Below are positions 21,106-31,500 of a stretch of DNA of 64,000 nt, one piece after another. The DNA is taken from positions 560,214-624,213 of the forward strand of contig NZ_BMHD01000001.1 in NCBI RefSeq assembly GCF_014640535.1, written 5' to 3'. Each line of letters starts with the position of its first letter. The stretch's first letter is position 1. The translations under genes were made by a program, and so were the position numbers. The notes beneath the pieces are model-generated. The model was given only the letters and a program-made list of their open reading frames with translations. It was not told the origin of the DNA and did no database searches. The DNA is from Cnuibacter physcomitrellae. GTDB lineage: Bacteria > Actinomycetota > Actinomycetes > Actinomycetales > Microbacteriaceae.

Positions 21106-21861
21106 CTACTCGCTGAGGGGGCGGGCGGCGATCGTGTCGCGGGCCTGGCGGGCGCGCTCGTCGATCTCGGCGAGGCGCTCCTCGGCGGCGGCCGCGTCGG
21201 GGTACGACTGGCCTCGTACCGCGAGGGCCTGCTCGAGCAGGACGTCGGCGAGCTCGGGGTTGTTCGCCAGGATGGGGCCGTGCATGTGGGTGCCCAGGAG
21301 TGTGCCCTCCCAGAAGCCCTCCTCGCCTCGCACTCCCTCGACGGCGGCGGTGTTGCCGCGACCGTAGACCACGGTGCCCAGGGTGGCGTGCGACCCGACG
21401 TCGACGAACGAGCCGCGATTCTCGAAGCCCACGACCGTGCCGAGGCGCGGCGAGGAGAGGACGAAGTCGCCCACGACACGGTCGCCGCCGTGCCGCGTGG
21501 TCACCGGGAAGACACCGGCCCCCGAGACGGTCTCGCCTGTCTCCAGGGTGATCGACTCGCCGAGGAGCTGGAACCCCGCCCCCACGGCGAGGAACGGCAC
21601 GCCCGACGAGGGGAGCTCGCGCAGGGGCGAAGCCAGCGCCTCCACGACGGACCGCGACACGAGCTGCGCCGAGACGGGACCGCTGCCGACGAACACCAGG
21701 TCGATGCCGTCGATCGAGGGAAGCGCATCCGGCTCGTCGACCGCGACGACCTCGACGGGCAGGCCCCGCCACTCGGACCGCAGCCGGAGGATCTCGACGT
21801 TCCCCGACTCGCCGTTCATGCCGAGGAGCCGGGGCAGCAGGTGGAGGATGCGCAGGGTCAC
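21106..21861 (-). CDS. gatD: GatD-like CobB/CobQ-type glutamine amidotransferase lacking the catalytic cysteine
   Basis: Homologue of GatD, which supplies ammonia from glutamine to MurT for amidation of D-Glu in lipid II. The 251-aa protein keeps the class-I fold: IDLVFVGSGPVSAQLV, PFLAVGAGFQLLGESITL, GFENRGSFVDVG, and GTHMHGPILANNPELAD with the catalytic-type His194. The nucleophile elbow, normally CGGYQ or CAGYQ, reads GAGFQ: Gly94 (codon GGG at 21580-21582) replaces Cys, and the protein has no Cys at all. It should therefore have no Cys-dependent glutaminase activity. The start GTG 21861 overlaps the murT stop (GTGA), so the two are coupled. Confidence 0.85.
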   Translation of the reverse strand: MTLRILHLLPRLLGMNGESGNVEILRLRSEWRGLPVEVVAVDEPDALPSIDGIDLVFVGSGPVSAQLVSRSVVEALASPLRELPSSGVPFLAVGAGFQLLGESITLETGETVSGAGVFPVTTRHGGDRVVGDFVLSSPRLGTVVGFENRGSFVDVGSHATLGTVVYGRGNTAAVEGVRGEEGFWEGTLLGTHMHGPILANNPELADVLLEQALAVRGQSYPDAAAAEERLAEIDERARQARDTIAARPLSE

Positions 21862-23141
21862 GCCCCACCGCCTTCCAGCTCCTTGAAGCCGAGCACCTTG
21901 CGGATCGACATCATGAGCTCGTAGTTCAGGATCATCACCTTGTGTCCGGTGGAGGGCGGCGGCAGCGCGAGGAAGCGCTTCACCGCGCGCCGCACGTCGA
22001 GGTCGACCTCGCCCACCGGCATCCCGAGGTAGCCGAAGCGCACGGCGAACTGCCACGCCTTCGAGCCCGTGATGCCGTCGACGTGGTCGAGACGGGAGAA
22101 GTCGATGTCGTAGATCCACGACGGATCCGGCGTGCCCTCGTCGACCGCGAGGAACACCTGCTCCGGCGTCGCGTCGAGAGCGTCGAGGTTCAGCTGCAGC
22201 GAGGCCGGGTTCTTCATCATGATGATCTCGACCTGCTCGCCGTCGATCTCGAGCATCTCGCCGCGACCGTAGACGGTCTCGAGAGCGTCGAGCGCCAGCG
22301 CCACCAGCTCGGGCTGGAAGCGGTCTCCGAGCACGCTCTTCGCCGTCGCCGCGGCCGCGGCCGCATCGAGCGCGTAGTGCATGCCTCGCGCGGGAAGCCG
22401 GACGACGACCTGCGTGTCGCCCAGGGCGAGCGTCGCGTGGACGCCGTCGAGGGCGACGACCTCGACCGAGGCGGGGCGCTCCTTCGACGTGGAAGGGGAG
22501 TCGAACCGATCGGCGGTCGCGACCCCGTGCCCTGCGGCCTCCACCAGCGCGGGCGCGCCGCCGAACCAGCTCACGCGTCGGCCCTCACGGGCGGGGATGC
22601 GCTCGTCGATGTCGACGAGAAAGTTGTCCTCGCGGTTGAGGATGAGACCGTCGGTCGCCGAGGCCGCGACGGTGGCGAGCATGGTCGCCACCCGGTCGGG
22701 CTCGTGGTACCGGTTGAGCTGGTCGATCTGGATGTTCAGCAGCAGCACGGTGCGGGGCTTGAGGAGCCCGGCCAGCCGCGGACCGTAGCCCTCGTCGACC
22801 TCCAGCACGGCGATGTCGGCGTCGAGCCGGCCCGAGACCGACACGTCGGCGAGCAGAGCCGACGCGATGCCCTGCGGAAGATTGCCCCCCGACGGGTTGG
22901 TGAAGACCTTCAGGCCGTGCGCCCGGACGATCGCCGCGAGCATGTTGGTCGTCGTGGACTTGCCGTTCGACCCGGAGACCGCGACGACCCCGTCGGGGAT
23001 CGCCGAGATCGTCCGGGCGAGGAAGCCGGGATCGACCTTCAGCGCCGTCGCACCCGGGATCGCCGAGCCGCCGCCGCGCAGACGCGCGGCGACGCGGACG
23101 GCGCGGCCGATCAGGACGGCCGCGGCCGTTCGTGCTCCCAC
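21858..23141 (-). CDS. murT: MurT-like Mur ligase-family enzyme without the zinc ribbon
   Basis: A 427-aa Mur-ligase-fold protein. ATP loop VVAVSGSNGKSTTTNMLAAI (GSNGKST at 57-63), then TNPSGGNLPQGIASALL, LEVDEGYG and LLNIQIDQLNRYHEPDRV, typical of MurT. The C-terminal DUF1727-type domain has MMKNPASLQ, PDPSWIYDIDFSRLD and GSKAWQFAVRFGYLGMPV. Canonical MurT carries four Cys in a zinc ribbon in the middle domain (around residues 190-225 here); this protein has no cysteine. Canonical NPAGFNEVL is changed to NPASLQLNL. It starts with GTG four bases after the sigA stop and overlaps gatD, so it probably lies in one operon with both. Confidence 0.85.
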   Translation of the reverse strand: MGARTAAAVLIGRAVRVAARLRGGGSAIPGATALKVDPGFLARTISAIPDGVVAVSGSNGKSTTTNMLAAIVRAHGLKVFTNPSGGNLPQGIASALLADVSVSGRLDADIAVLEVDEGYGPRLAGLLKPRTVLLLNIQIDQLNRYHEPDRVATMLATVAASATDGLILNREDNFLVDIDERIPAREGRRVSWFGGAPALVEAAGHGVATADRFDSPSTSKERPASVEVVALDGVHATLALGDTQVVVRLPARGMHYALDAAAAAATAKSVLGDRFQPELVALALDALETVYGRGEMLEIDGEQVEIIMMKNPASLQLNLDALDATPEQVFLAVDEGTPDPSWIYDIDFSRLDHVDGITGSKAWQFAVRFGYLGMPVGEVDLDVRRAVKRFLALPPPSTGHKVMILNYELMMSIRKVLGFKELEGGGA

Positions 23142-23145
23142 GGGC

Positions 23146-24453
<1,308 letters not shown>

Positions 24454-24676
24454 CAGATCACCTTTCGTCCCCAGGATCGGAAGATCGCGCACGAGGTGCA
24501 GAGCGGCGGGGCTTCCGGTCCGTGATGTTTTCGGACATTACTAAGACCCATGTCAAGTCGTGACGTTCGCTCACCGAGGATCCGGGTGCGACTCGCGACA
24601 GGAACGGGTCTGTACCTTCGATTATTGCACGGAAGCCCGTGTGCTCCTCACACGCGCCGGCGCGAACACCGCACCG

Positions 24677-25993
24677 TCACGCTCCGCGGCGCCTCCATGC
24701 TCTGATGAGTGCAACCCAGATGGGGCCCACCGTTATTCCCTCGTCCTGCTCCAGACGACGGCGTGTCCGCCTTCGCGCACGCACCAGCATGACCAGGCCG
24801 AAGCCGATCACGACGTACTGGACGAGGAACGCGCGGCGGAACGCATCCAGCTCGTAGAGGGTCGAGCTCACGCCGGTGTCGAGCTGGATGTCGAGCAGCA
24901 GCCCGATGACGAACATCATCACGAACGAGGCGAGGAAGCCGCCCACGTTGACGATGCCGTTGGCGGAGCCGAGCGAGCGCATGGGGTTGAAGGAGCGCGC
25001 GAAGTCGAAGCCGATGAGCGACCCGGGGCCTCCCACGCCCAGCACGACGAGGAGGACGATGATCAGCCACAGGGGCGGGATTCCCGGCCAGAGGATGACC
25101 GCGGTCCACACGGCGAGGATCGCGAGGGTGATCCCCAGCACCAGGTTCGAGCGCCGCAGCGGGAACCGAGCCGTCAGCAGGCCCAGGATGGGCCCGGCGA
25201 TCACCCCGCTGATGACGATCACGACGAGCAGCGAGGACGCCGCCTCGGGAGGAAGGCCCACCGCCGACACCAGGAACGGGTAGCCCCAGAACAGGGCGAA
25301 CACCGTTCCGCTCGACTGAGACACGAAGTGCGACCAGAACCCGAGTTGCGTCCCGGGTCGCCGGAGCGCCGCCCGCAGTCCGCTCAGGGCCTCACGGATG
25401 TCGGCGGCCTTCGCGGGCTCGGGTGCCGACCGCGGGCGGTCGGCGAGCAGGGCGATGCCGAGCAGGAAGGCCAGCAGCGACAGCCCGGCCGCCGCGGAGA
25501 ACGCGGGCGTCCAGCCGAACGAGTGGAGGATGAGCGCGAACGGGATCGCGGACAGGATCTGCCCGAACTGCCCGATGTTGCCGACCCACTGCGACAGCTG
25601 CGGGACGATCCGACCCTGGAACCACGACGACGTGAGCCGGATCACCGAGATGAACACCGCCGCATCACCCGTGCCCACGAGGATCCGGCCGAGGATGGCG
25701 GGCTCGATGGTGGGAGCGAACGCCAGCACCAGCTGGCCGGCGACCATGACGATCGATCCGCCGCAGATGAGCGCCTTGGGGCCCACCCGGTCGAGGAGGA
25801 TCCCGAACGGGATCTGCCACGCGGCGTAGACCACGAGCTGGAGCACCGCCAGGCTCGACAGCAGAGCGGCCGAGGACTCGAAGCGCTCGGCAGCCGAGAC
25901 GCCGGCGACCCCGATGGTGGTCCGCTGGAGGACGGCGGCGGTGTAGGCGAACACACCGACCCCGAAGACGAGCCAGGACCGAGCGGAGTTCAC
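24677..25993 (-). CDS. Major facilitator superfamily transporter
   Basis: A 438-aa inner-membrane carrier with about 12 hydrophobic helices. Between TM2 and TM3 lies FGILLDRVGPKALICGGSI, the usual MFS loop (GxLxDRxGxK), and VGTGDAAVFISVIRLTSSWF resembles the nitrate/hexose-phosphate antiporter branch. The C-terminal tail is very basic (RARRRTRRRLEQDEG). Substrate unknown. The start GTG 25993 follows a -10 box by seven bases. Confidence 0.85.
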   Translation of the reverse strand: MNSARSWLVFGVGVFAYTAAVLQRTTIGVAGVSAAERFESSAALLSSLAVLQLVVYAAWQIPFGILLDRVGPKALICGGSIVMVAGQLVLAFAPTIEPAILGRILVGTGDAAVFISVIRLTSSWFQGRIVPQLSQWVGNIGQFGQILSAIPFALILHSFGWTPAFSAAAGLSLLAFLLGIALLADRPRSAPEPAKAADIREALSGLRAALRRPGTQLGFWSHFVSQSSGTVFALFWGYPFLVSAVGLPPEAASSLLVVIVISGVIAGPILGLLTARFPLRRSNLVLGITLAILAVWTAVILWPGIPPLWLIIVLLVVLGVGGPGSLIGFDFARSFNPMRSLGSANGIVNVGGFLASFVMMFVIGLLLDIQLDTGVSSTLYELDAFRRAFLVQYVVIGFGLVMLVRARRRTRRRLEQDEGITVGPIWVALIRAWRRRGA

Positions 25994-26000
25994 TGCATCG

Positions 26001-26006
26001 ATGGTA
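26001..26006 (-). promoter_or_regulatory. -10 box of leaderless MFS gene promoter
   Basis: TACCAT on the minus strand, seven bases before GTG 25993. Confidence 0.45.
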
Positions 26007-26029
26007 CCGAGCCCGGAGACGAGCCGCGT

Positions 26030-26950
26030 TCAGTCGGCGCTGTCGTCGTCTCCGCGGCGCTTCCCCGCGAGGAACCGCTCCAGCTCGGCGCCGATCTCGT
26101 CGGCCGTCGGCAGCTCGCCGTCGACGGTCAACGGGGACTGGAGGTTCGTGCCCTCCATGTAGGCGTCGTGTCGCTCCTCGAGCGTCTGCACGAGCTTGGC
26201 CAGCTCGGCGTTGCTCGTGACCTGCTCGTCGATGCGGCCGAGGAAGACCCGGCCCTCCTCGCGGATGCGATCAGTCGGGAAGATCAGACCGGTCGCCGCC
26301 GACACGCTCTCGAGCCCGGCGAGAGCCGCGCCGGGGAACTCGGTGTCGGCCAGGTAGTGGGGCACCAGGAGCACGAACCCGGTGATGGGGTGATCGAGCT
26401 CGCTCAGGCGGTACTCCACCAGGTGCATCGCGTTGCCCGGCGCCTGCGTCGTGGGACGCCAGACCGACATCGACTCGATGAGCTCCTGGCGGTTGCCGCT
26501 GACCGTCACGTTGATCGGCCGGGTGTGCGGCACGGGCATCGGGATCGCGTGCACCCACGTCGTCGCCTTGACCTTGAAGCGGTCGACCAGCTCGGTGACG
26601 GCGGCGGCGAACCGCTCCCACTTGAAGTCGGGCTCGAAGCCGGTGAGGAACAGGAAGCGGCTGCCGAGCTCATCGGTCATGAGATAGAGGCGCAGCGACT
26701 GCGGCTCGTACTCGCTGATGTGATCCTCGTCGAACGTGACCACCGGGCGCCGAGCACGGTAGTCGAGCAGCTCGTCGGCGTCGAACTCGGCGATCAGCGT
26801 CGAGCTGAGCGACTCGAGGAGGTACTCCTTCAGCTGCGCCACGGCTGCGCCGGCATCGCTGAAGCCGGTGAGACCGGCGACGAGGTCGAGACCCTCGGGC
26901 ACGAGCTCCGCCTCGGCGGTGAGCTCGTACAGCCTCTGCTCGTAGTCCAT
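26030..26950 (-). CDS. PAC2 family protein
   Basis: A 306-aa protein of the proteasome-assembly-chaperone-2-like family common in actinobacteria. Signatures: LVAGLTGFSDAGAAVAQLKE, LLDYRARRPVVTFDEDHI, LFLTGFEPDFKWERFAAAV and VHAIPMPVPHTRPINVTV. The C-terminus, about 60 residues rich in Glu (SNAELAKLVQTLEERHDAYM), is probably helical. These proteins are usually described as ATP-grasp or proteasome-assembly related; the role in a bacterium without a visible proteasome locus is not established. Confidence 0.87.
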   Translation of the reverse strand: MDYEQRLYELTAEAELVPEGLDLVAGLTGFSDAGAAVAQLKEYLLESLSSTLIAEFDADELLDYRARRPVVTFDEDHISEYEPQSLRLYLMTDELGSRFLFLTGFEPDFKWERFAAAVTELVDRFKVKATTWVHAIPMPVPHTRPINVTVSGNRQELIESMSVWRPTTQAPGNAMHLVEYRLSELDHPITGFVLLVPHYLADTEFPGAALAGLESVSAATGLIFPTDRIREEGRVFLGRIDEQVTSNAELAKLVQTLEERHDAYMEGTNLQSPLTVDGELPTADEIGAELERFLAGKRRGDDDSAD

Positions 26951-26956
26951 GGCACA

Positions 26957-26962
26957 ACTCTA
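26957..26962 (-). promoter_or_regulatory. -10 box of leaderless PAC2 gene promoter
   Basis: TAGAGT on the minus strand, six bases before ATG 26950. Confidence 0.5.
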
Positions 26963-27029
26963 ATCGGGCGGGCTCACCGAGCCGCGGGGCCCGGACAAGC
27001 CCTCAGCGAACAGCGTCGGGGCACCCGAT

Positions 27030-27035
27030 TAGCAT
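27030..27035 (+). promoter_or_regulatory. -10 box of leaderless pepA promoter
   Basis: TAGCAT, seven bases before ATG 27043; it includes the ATG at 27034, arguing against that codon as start. Confidence 0.5.
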
Positions 27036-27042
27036 GGCCGAC

Positions 27043-28524
27043 ATGGCACGCGCATCCGTCTCCCTCTCCCCCGCCCGACCCTCGTCCCTCGACTCCGACG
27101 CCGTCCTCGTCGTCGCCGCGTGGAAGAAGGACGGCGGGATCGCCCTGCGCGGGAGCGACGACGCCGCGCTGGTCGCCGACCTCGCCGCGGTCGGGTTCTC
27201 CGGCAAGCGCGACGAGCTCGTCCGCCTGCCGAACCGATCCGGAGCGGGCTCCGTGGCCGTCGTCGGCCTCGGGACGGCGGAGCCGACCGTCGACGACCTC
27301 CGCGCCGCCGCGGGCTCGGCGACGCGGCGCCTGAGCGGGTCCCTCGTCCTCGACCTCGCTCCCGCCGCCGCCACGGAGACCGAGGCGATCGCCGAGGGCG
27401 CGCTCCTCGGCGCCTACCGCTACGACGACTACCGCGGCGCAGGTCGCGACGACTCCGAGTCCGACGCGGAGGCCGCCTCGATCGTCGTCGTCGCACCGGA
27501 GTCGGATCAGGATGCGATCGACCGCGCCGTGATCACGACCGACGCGGTCAGCCTGGTCAAGGACCTCGTCAACATCCCCGCTCTCGACCTCTACCCCGCC
27601 GTCTTCGCCGACCGCGTCGCGGACGAGGTGGCCGGCCTCGCCGACGTCTCGGTGCGGACCTGGGACGAGGCGCAGCTCGCCGCCGACGGCTTCGGCGGCA
27701 TCCTCGGCGTGGGCCAGGGCTCGACCCGGCCGCCCCGTCTGGTGCGCGTCGAGTACGCGCCGGAGGGTGCGTCCGCGCACCTCGCCCTGGTCGGCAAGGG
27801 CATCACGTTCGACACGGGCGGCCTGTCGCTCAAGCCCCCGGTGTCGATGATCGGCATGAAGGACGACATGGCCGGCTCGGCCACCGTGCTCGCCACCCTC
27901 ATCGCCGCGGCGCGCCGGCGGATCCCGGTGCGCCTCACGGCCTGGCTGTGCCTCGCCGAGAACATGCCCTCCGGGGTGGCGATCCGTCCCGGCGACGTGC
28001 TCACCATCCGCGGCGGACGGACCGTCGAGGTGCTCAACACCGACGCCGAGGGGCGTCTGGTGATGGCCGACGGGCTGGTCGCCGCCTCGGAGGAGCAGCC
28101 CGACGCCATCATCGACGTCGCGACGCTCACCGGAGCGCAGGTGGTCGCCCTCGGCAACCGGTACGTCGGCGTCATGGGCGACGACCCCGTGGTCCCCCGC
28201 GTGATCGACGCGGCCGCCGAGACGGGCGAGACCATGTGGCGGATGCCCATCCCGGTCGAGATGCGGCCGATGCTCGCCTCCGACATCGCCGACATCGCCA
28301 ACGTGAAGCCGGGCAACACCGCGGGCGGGATGCTCGTGGCCGCCGCGTTCCTGGCCGACTTCGTCGGGACAGGGCCCGACGGCGAGCGGATCCCGTGGGC
28401 CCACCTCGACATCGCCGGTCCTGCTCTCAACAAGGAGGGCGGCTACGGATACGTCGGCAAGGGACCCACGGGTGTGGGCGTGCGGACCCTCCTGCGCGTT
28501 GCCGAGGCGTACTCCCGCGCGTAG
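27043..28524 (+). CDS. pepA: Leucyl aminopeptidase (M17)
   Basis: Cytosolic aminopeptidase with two metal ions, normally a hexamer; removes N-terminal residues from peptides. The 493-aa protein has the M17 C-terminal catalytic domain: LVGKGITFDTGGLSLKPP, MKDDMAGSATVLATLIA, LCLAENMPSGVAIRPGDVL, and the signature NTDAEGRLVMADGL (consensus NTDAEGRL). PGNTAGGMLVAAAFLADFVG and WAHLDIAGPALNK follow. The start at 27043 (MARASVSLSP) is chosen because 27034 lies within the -10 box. It is followed by lpdA in the same direction after an 83-bp gap. Confidence 0.93.
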   Translation: MARASVSLSPARPSSLDSDAVLVVAAWKKDGGIALRGSDDAALVADLAAVGFSGKRDELVRLPNRSGAGSVAVVGLGTAEPTVDDLRAAAGSATRRLSGSLVLDLAPAAATETEAIAEGALLGAYRYDDYRGAGRDDSESDAEAASIVVVAPESDQDAIDRAVITTDAVSLVKDLVNIPALDLYPAVFADRVADEVAGLADVSVRTWDEAQLAADGFGGILGVGQGSTRPPRLVRVEYAPEGASAHLALVGKGITFDTGGLSLKPPVSMIGMKDDMAGSATVLATLIAAARRRIPVRLTAWLCLAENMPSGVAIRPGDVLTIRGGRTVEVLNTDAEGRLVMADGLVAASEEQPDAIIDVATLTGAQVVALGNRYVGVMGDDPVVPRVIDAAAETGETMWRMPIPVEMRPMLASDIADIANVKPGNTAGGMLVAAAFLADFVGTGPDGERIPWAHLDIAGPALNKEGGYGYVGKGPTGVGVRTLLRVAEAYSRA

Positions 28525-28607
28525 TAAGGTCTTATGGGCGAGACGCTCGCCCTCGAGGCCAGGCCTACGGTGCCCGGCCGGATCCTGACGCACGAGGGAG
28601 TTGCTAG

Positions 28608-29981
28608 GTGTCGGAACAGAAGTTTGACATTGTCGTGCTCGGCGGCGGCAGCGGCGGATACGCTGCAGCGCTGCGAGCGACCGAGCTGGGGTTCTCGGTG
28701 GCGCTCATCGAGAAGGACAAGGTCGGCGGCACCTGCCTGCACCGGGGCTGCATCCCGACGAAGGCCCTGCTCCACGCGGCCGAGGTCGCGGACGTGAGCC
28801 GCGAGTCGGAGAAGTTCGGCGTGCGCTCGACGTTCGAGGGCATCGACCTGCCGTCGGTGAAGGAGTACCGCGACGAGGTCGTGCAGAGCAAGTTCAAGGG
28901 TCTGCAGGGGCTGCTGAAGGCGCGCAAGATCACCACGATCGCCGGTGAGGGTCGGCTCACGTCGCCCACCACGGTCCAGGTCGGCGATGACACGATCGTC
29001 GGCGACAAGGTCGTCCTCGCCACCGGCTCCTACTCGCGCACGCTGCCCGGCCTCGAGATCGGCGGTCGCGTGATCACGTCCGAGACCGCGCTGGCCCTCG
29101 ACTGGATCCCGAACAAGGTCGTCATCCTCGGCGGCGGCGTCATCGGCGTCGAGTTCGCGAGCGTGTGGAAGTCGTTCGGCGCCGACGTGCAGATCGTGGA
29201 GGCGCTGCCCCACCTGGTCCCGAACGAGGACGAGGCGATCAGCAAGCAGTTCGAGCGTGCGTTCCGCAAGCGCGGCATCCAGTTCAACCTCGGCACCCGC
29301 TTCTCCGGTGTCACCCAGGACGACCAGGGCGTCGTCGTGACCCTCGAGGACGGCAAGACCTTCGAGGGCGACATCCTCCTGGTCGCCGTCGGCCGCGGCC
29401 CGGCCACCCAGGGCCTCGGCTTCGAGGAGGCGGGCATCACCGTCGACCGCGGCTTCGTGATCACCAACGACCGTCTCGAGACGAGCGTGCCCGGCGTCTA
29501 CGCCGTCGGCGACATCGTCCCCGGACTCCAGCTGGCCCACCGCGGCTTCCAGCAGGGCATCTTCGTCGCCGAGGAGATCGCGGGCCTCAACCCGCAGATC
29601 GTCGAGGACGTCAACATCCCCAAGGTCACCTACTCCGAGCCCGAGGTCGCCTCGGTCGGTCTGACCGAGGCGAAGGCGGCCGCCCAGTACGGCGCCGACT
29701 CGATCACCGCCTACGACTACAGCCTCGCCGGCAACGGCAAGAGCCACATCCTCGGCACCTCCGGCTCGATCAAGGTCGTGCGCGTCAACGACGGCCCGGT
29801 CGTCGGGGTGCACATGATCGGCGCCCGTGTCGGCGAGCTCATCGGCGAGGCCCAGCTCGTGGTCAACTGGGAGGCCTACCCGGAGGACATCGCCCCCCTG
29901 GTCCACGCCCACCCCACCCAGAACGAGGCCCTCGGAGAGGCGTTCCTCGCTCTCGCCGGCAAGCCGCTCCACGCGCTCTGA
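28608..29981 (+). CDS. lpdA: Dihydrolipoyl dehydrogenase (E3)
   Basis: FAD enzyme reoxidising dihydrolipoyl groups of 2-oxoacid dehydrogenase complexes with NAD+; 457 aa. [20 protein letters not shown] is the FAD-binding loop, [17 protein letters not shown] the redox-active Cxxxx[18 protein letters not shown] the NAD-binding loop, [17 protein letters not shown] the second FAD contact, and [16 protein letters not shown] the interface His-Glu. GTG start (28608) with GGGAG upstream. sucB follows 43 bp later, so E3 and E2 are probably co-transcribed. Confidence 0.95.
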   Translation: MSEQKFDIVVLGGGSGGYAAALRATELGFSVALIEKDKVGGTCLHRGCIPTKALLHAAEVADVSRESEKFGVRSTFEGIDLPSVKEYRDEVVQSKFKGLQGLLKARKITTIAGEGRLTSPTTVQVGDDTIVGDKVVLATGSYSRTLPGLEIGGRVITSETALALDWIPNKVVILGGGVIGVEFASVWKSFGADVQIVEALPHLVPNEDEAISKQFERAFRKRGIQFNLGTRFSGVTQDDQGVVVTLEDGKTFEGDILLVAVGRGPATQGLGFEEAGITVDRGFVITNDRLETSVPGVYAVGDIVPGLQLAHRGFQQGIFVAEEIAGLNPQIVEDVNIPKVTYSEPEVASVGLTEAKAAAQYGADSITAYDYSLAGNGKSHILGTSGSIKVVRVNDGPVVGVHMIGARVGELIGEAQLVVNWEAYPEDIAPLVHAHPTQNEALGEAFLALAGKPLHAL

Positions 29982-30024
29982 TCAGCGCCCCCAGCACAGA
30001 GTTCCCACAAGGAGAGAGAGTCCC

Positions 30025-31494
30025 ATGAGCGAATCCGTCAACCTCCCCGCGCTCGGAGAGAGCGTCACGGAGGGCACGGTCACCCGCTGGCTGAAGAACG
30101 TCGGCGATCGAGTCGAGGTCGACGAGCCCCTGCTCGAGGTGTCGACCGACAAGGTCGACACCGAGATCCCGTCGCCCGTCGCGGGTGTGATCGAGGAGAT
30201 CCTCGTCCCTGAGGACGAGACCGTCGAGGTCGGCACCGCGCTGGTCCGCATCGGTGACGGGTCGGGGGCAGCGGCGCCCGCCGAGCCCGAGGCGCCGCAG
30301 CAGCAGGAGCCCGAGACCGTCGTCACGCCGTCGGCCGAGGCCCCGGCTCCCGCTGAGGAGCCCGCTCCCGCTGCGCCCGCCCCGGTGACGCAGGCTCCCG
30401 CGGCGCCCGCCGCTCCTGCTGCTCCCCCGGCCCCGCCCGCTCCGCCGGCCGCCCCCGCTGCGCCGGCCCAGGCCGCGCCCGCCGCTCCGGCGGCACCCGC
30501 CCCCGCTGCCGCTGCACCGGCCGCGCCCGCTGCACCGGCGGCTCCGGCCGCTCCGGCCGCCCCCGCTGCTCCGGCCGCGGCCGAGTCGGGCAACGCCGGG
30601 TACGTCACCCCGATCGTCCGCAAGCTCGCGCACGACCAGGGCGTCGACCTCGCCACCGTGACGGGCACGGGCGTCGGCGGACGCATCCGCAAGGAGGACG
30701 TCCTCGCCGCCGCGGCCTCGGCCTCGACCGGTTCGACGGCGGCCCCCGCTGCGGCCTCGACCAAGCTCGAGACGTCGCCGCTGCGCGGCACCACGCAGCC
30801 GATGTCCCGCCTCCGCAAGGTCGTCGCCGAGCGTGCCGTGGCGTCGCTTCAGGCGTCGGCGCAGCTCACCACCGTGGTGGAGGTCGACGTCACCAAGGTG
30901 GCGGCGCTCCGCGACCGCGTGAAGGCGCAGTTCCTGGAGAAGACGGGCAGCAAGCTGTCGTTCCTCCCCTTCTTCGCGCTCGCCGCGACGGAGGCGCTGA
31001 AGGCGTACCCGATCATCAACGCGACGGTCGACGGGGAGAACATCGTCTACCCCGACCACGAGGGCCTGAGCATCGCCGTCGACACCGAGCGCGGACTCCT
31101 CACCCCCGTGGTGAAGAACGCGGGCGACCTCGACATCGCGGGCTTCGCGAAGGAGATCGCCGACCTCGCCGAGCGGACCCGCGACAACAAGCTGAAGCCC
31201 GACGAGCTGGCCGGCGGCACCTTCACGCTGACCAACACGGGCTCGCGCGGCGCGCTCTTCGACACCCCGCTGGTGTTCCTGCCTCAGAGCGCGATCCTCG
31301 GAACGGGTGCGGTCGTCAAGCGCCCGGCCGTGGTCAAGGTCGACGGGGCCGACGCGATCGCCGTCCGGTCGACCGTGTACCTGGCGCTGAGCTACGACCA
31401 CCGCATCATCGACGGCGCCGACGCCGCGCGCTTCCTCACGGCGGTCAAGAACCGTCTCGAGGAGGGCGCCTTCGACGCCGACCTGGGGATCTGA
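30025..31494 (+). CDS. sucB: Dihydrolipoamide acyltransferase, 2-oxoglutarate dehydrogenase E2 type
   Basis: E2 of a 2-oxoacid dehydrogenase complex, 489 aa. One lipoyl domain (residues 1-80) with the lipoylated Lys in [15 protein letters not shown] linker of roughly 110 residues, almost pure Ala/Pro, follows. Then the peripheral subunit-binding domain [20 protein letters not shown] plus [15 protein letters not shown], and the catalytic domain ending [19 protein letters not shown] (His and Asp). Many actinobacterial E2s have two lipoyl domains; this has one. AAGGAGAGAG precedes the ATG. The E1 gene is not in the window; a pyruvate or branched-chain complex cannot be excluded. Confidence 0.88.
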   Translation: MSESVNLPALGESVTEGTVTRWLKNVGDRVEVDEPLLEVSTDKVDTEIPSPVAGVIEEILVPEDETVEVGTALVRIGDGSGAAAPAEPEAPQQQEPETVVTPSAEAPAPAEEPAPAAPAPVTQAPAAPAAPAAPPAPPAPPAAPAAPAQAAPAAPAAPAPAAAAPAAPAAPAAPAAPAAPAAPAAAESGNAGYVTPIVRKLAHDQGVDLATVTGTGVGGRIRKEDVLAAAASASTGSTAAPAAASTKLETSPLRGTTQPMSRLRKVVAERAVASLQASAQLTTVVEVDVTKVAALRDRVKAQFLEKTGSKLSFLPFFALAATEALKAYPIINATVDGENIVYPDHEGLSIAVDTERGLLTPVVKNAGDLDIAGFAKEIADLAERTRDNKLKPDELAGGTFTLTNTGSRGALFDTPLVFLPQSAILGTGAVVKRPAVVKVDGADAIAVRSTVYLALSYDHRIIDGADAARFLTAVKNRLEEGAFDADLGI

Positions 31495-31500
31495 TCCACC

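Noticed and set aside
21580-21582. Sequencing error as the explanation of the missing GatD cysteine
   Set aside because: Gly to Cys needs a specific change from GGG to TGC or TGT (at least two bases), and the partner MurT independently lacks all four zinc cysteines.
24521-24556. TTGACA on the minus strand upstream of sigA as a promoter
   Set aside because: No -10-like hexamer lies at 16-18 bp spacing; nothing else in 24454-24676 could be supported.
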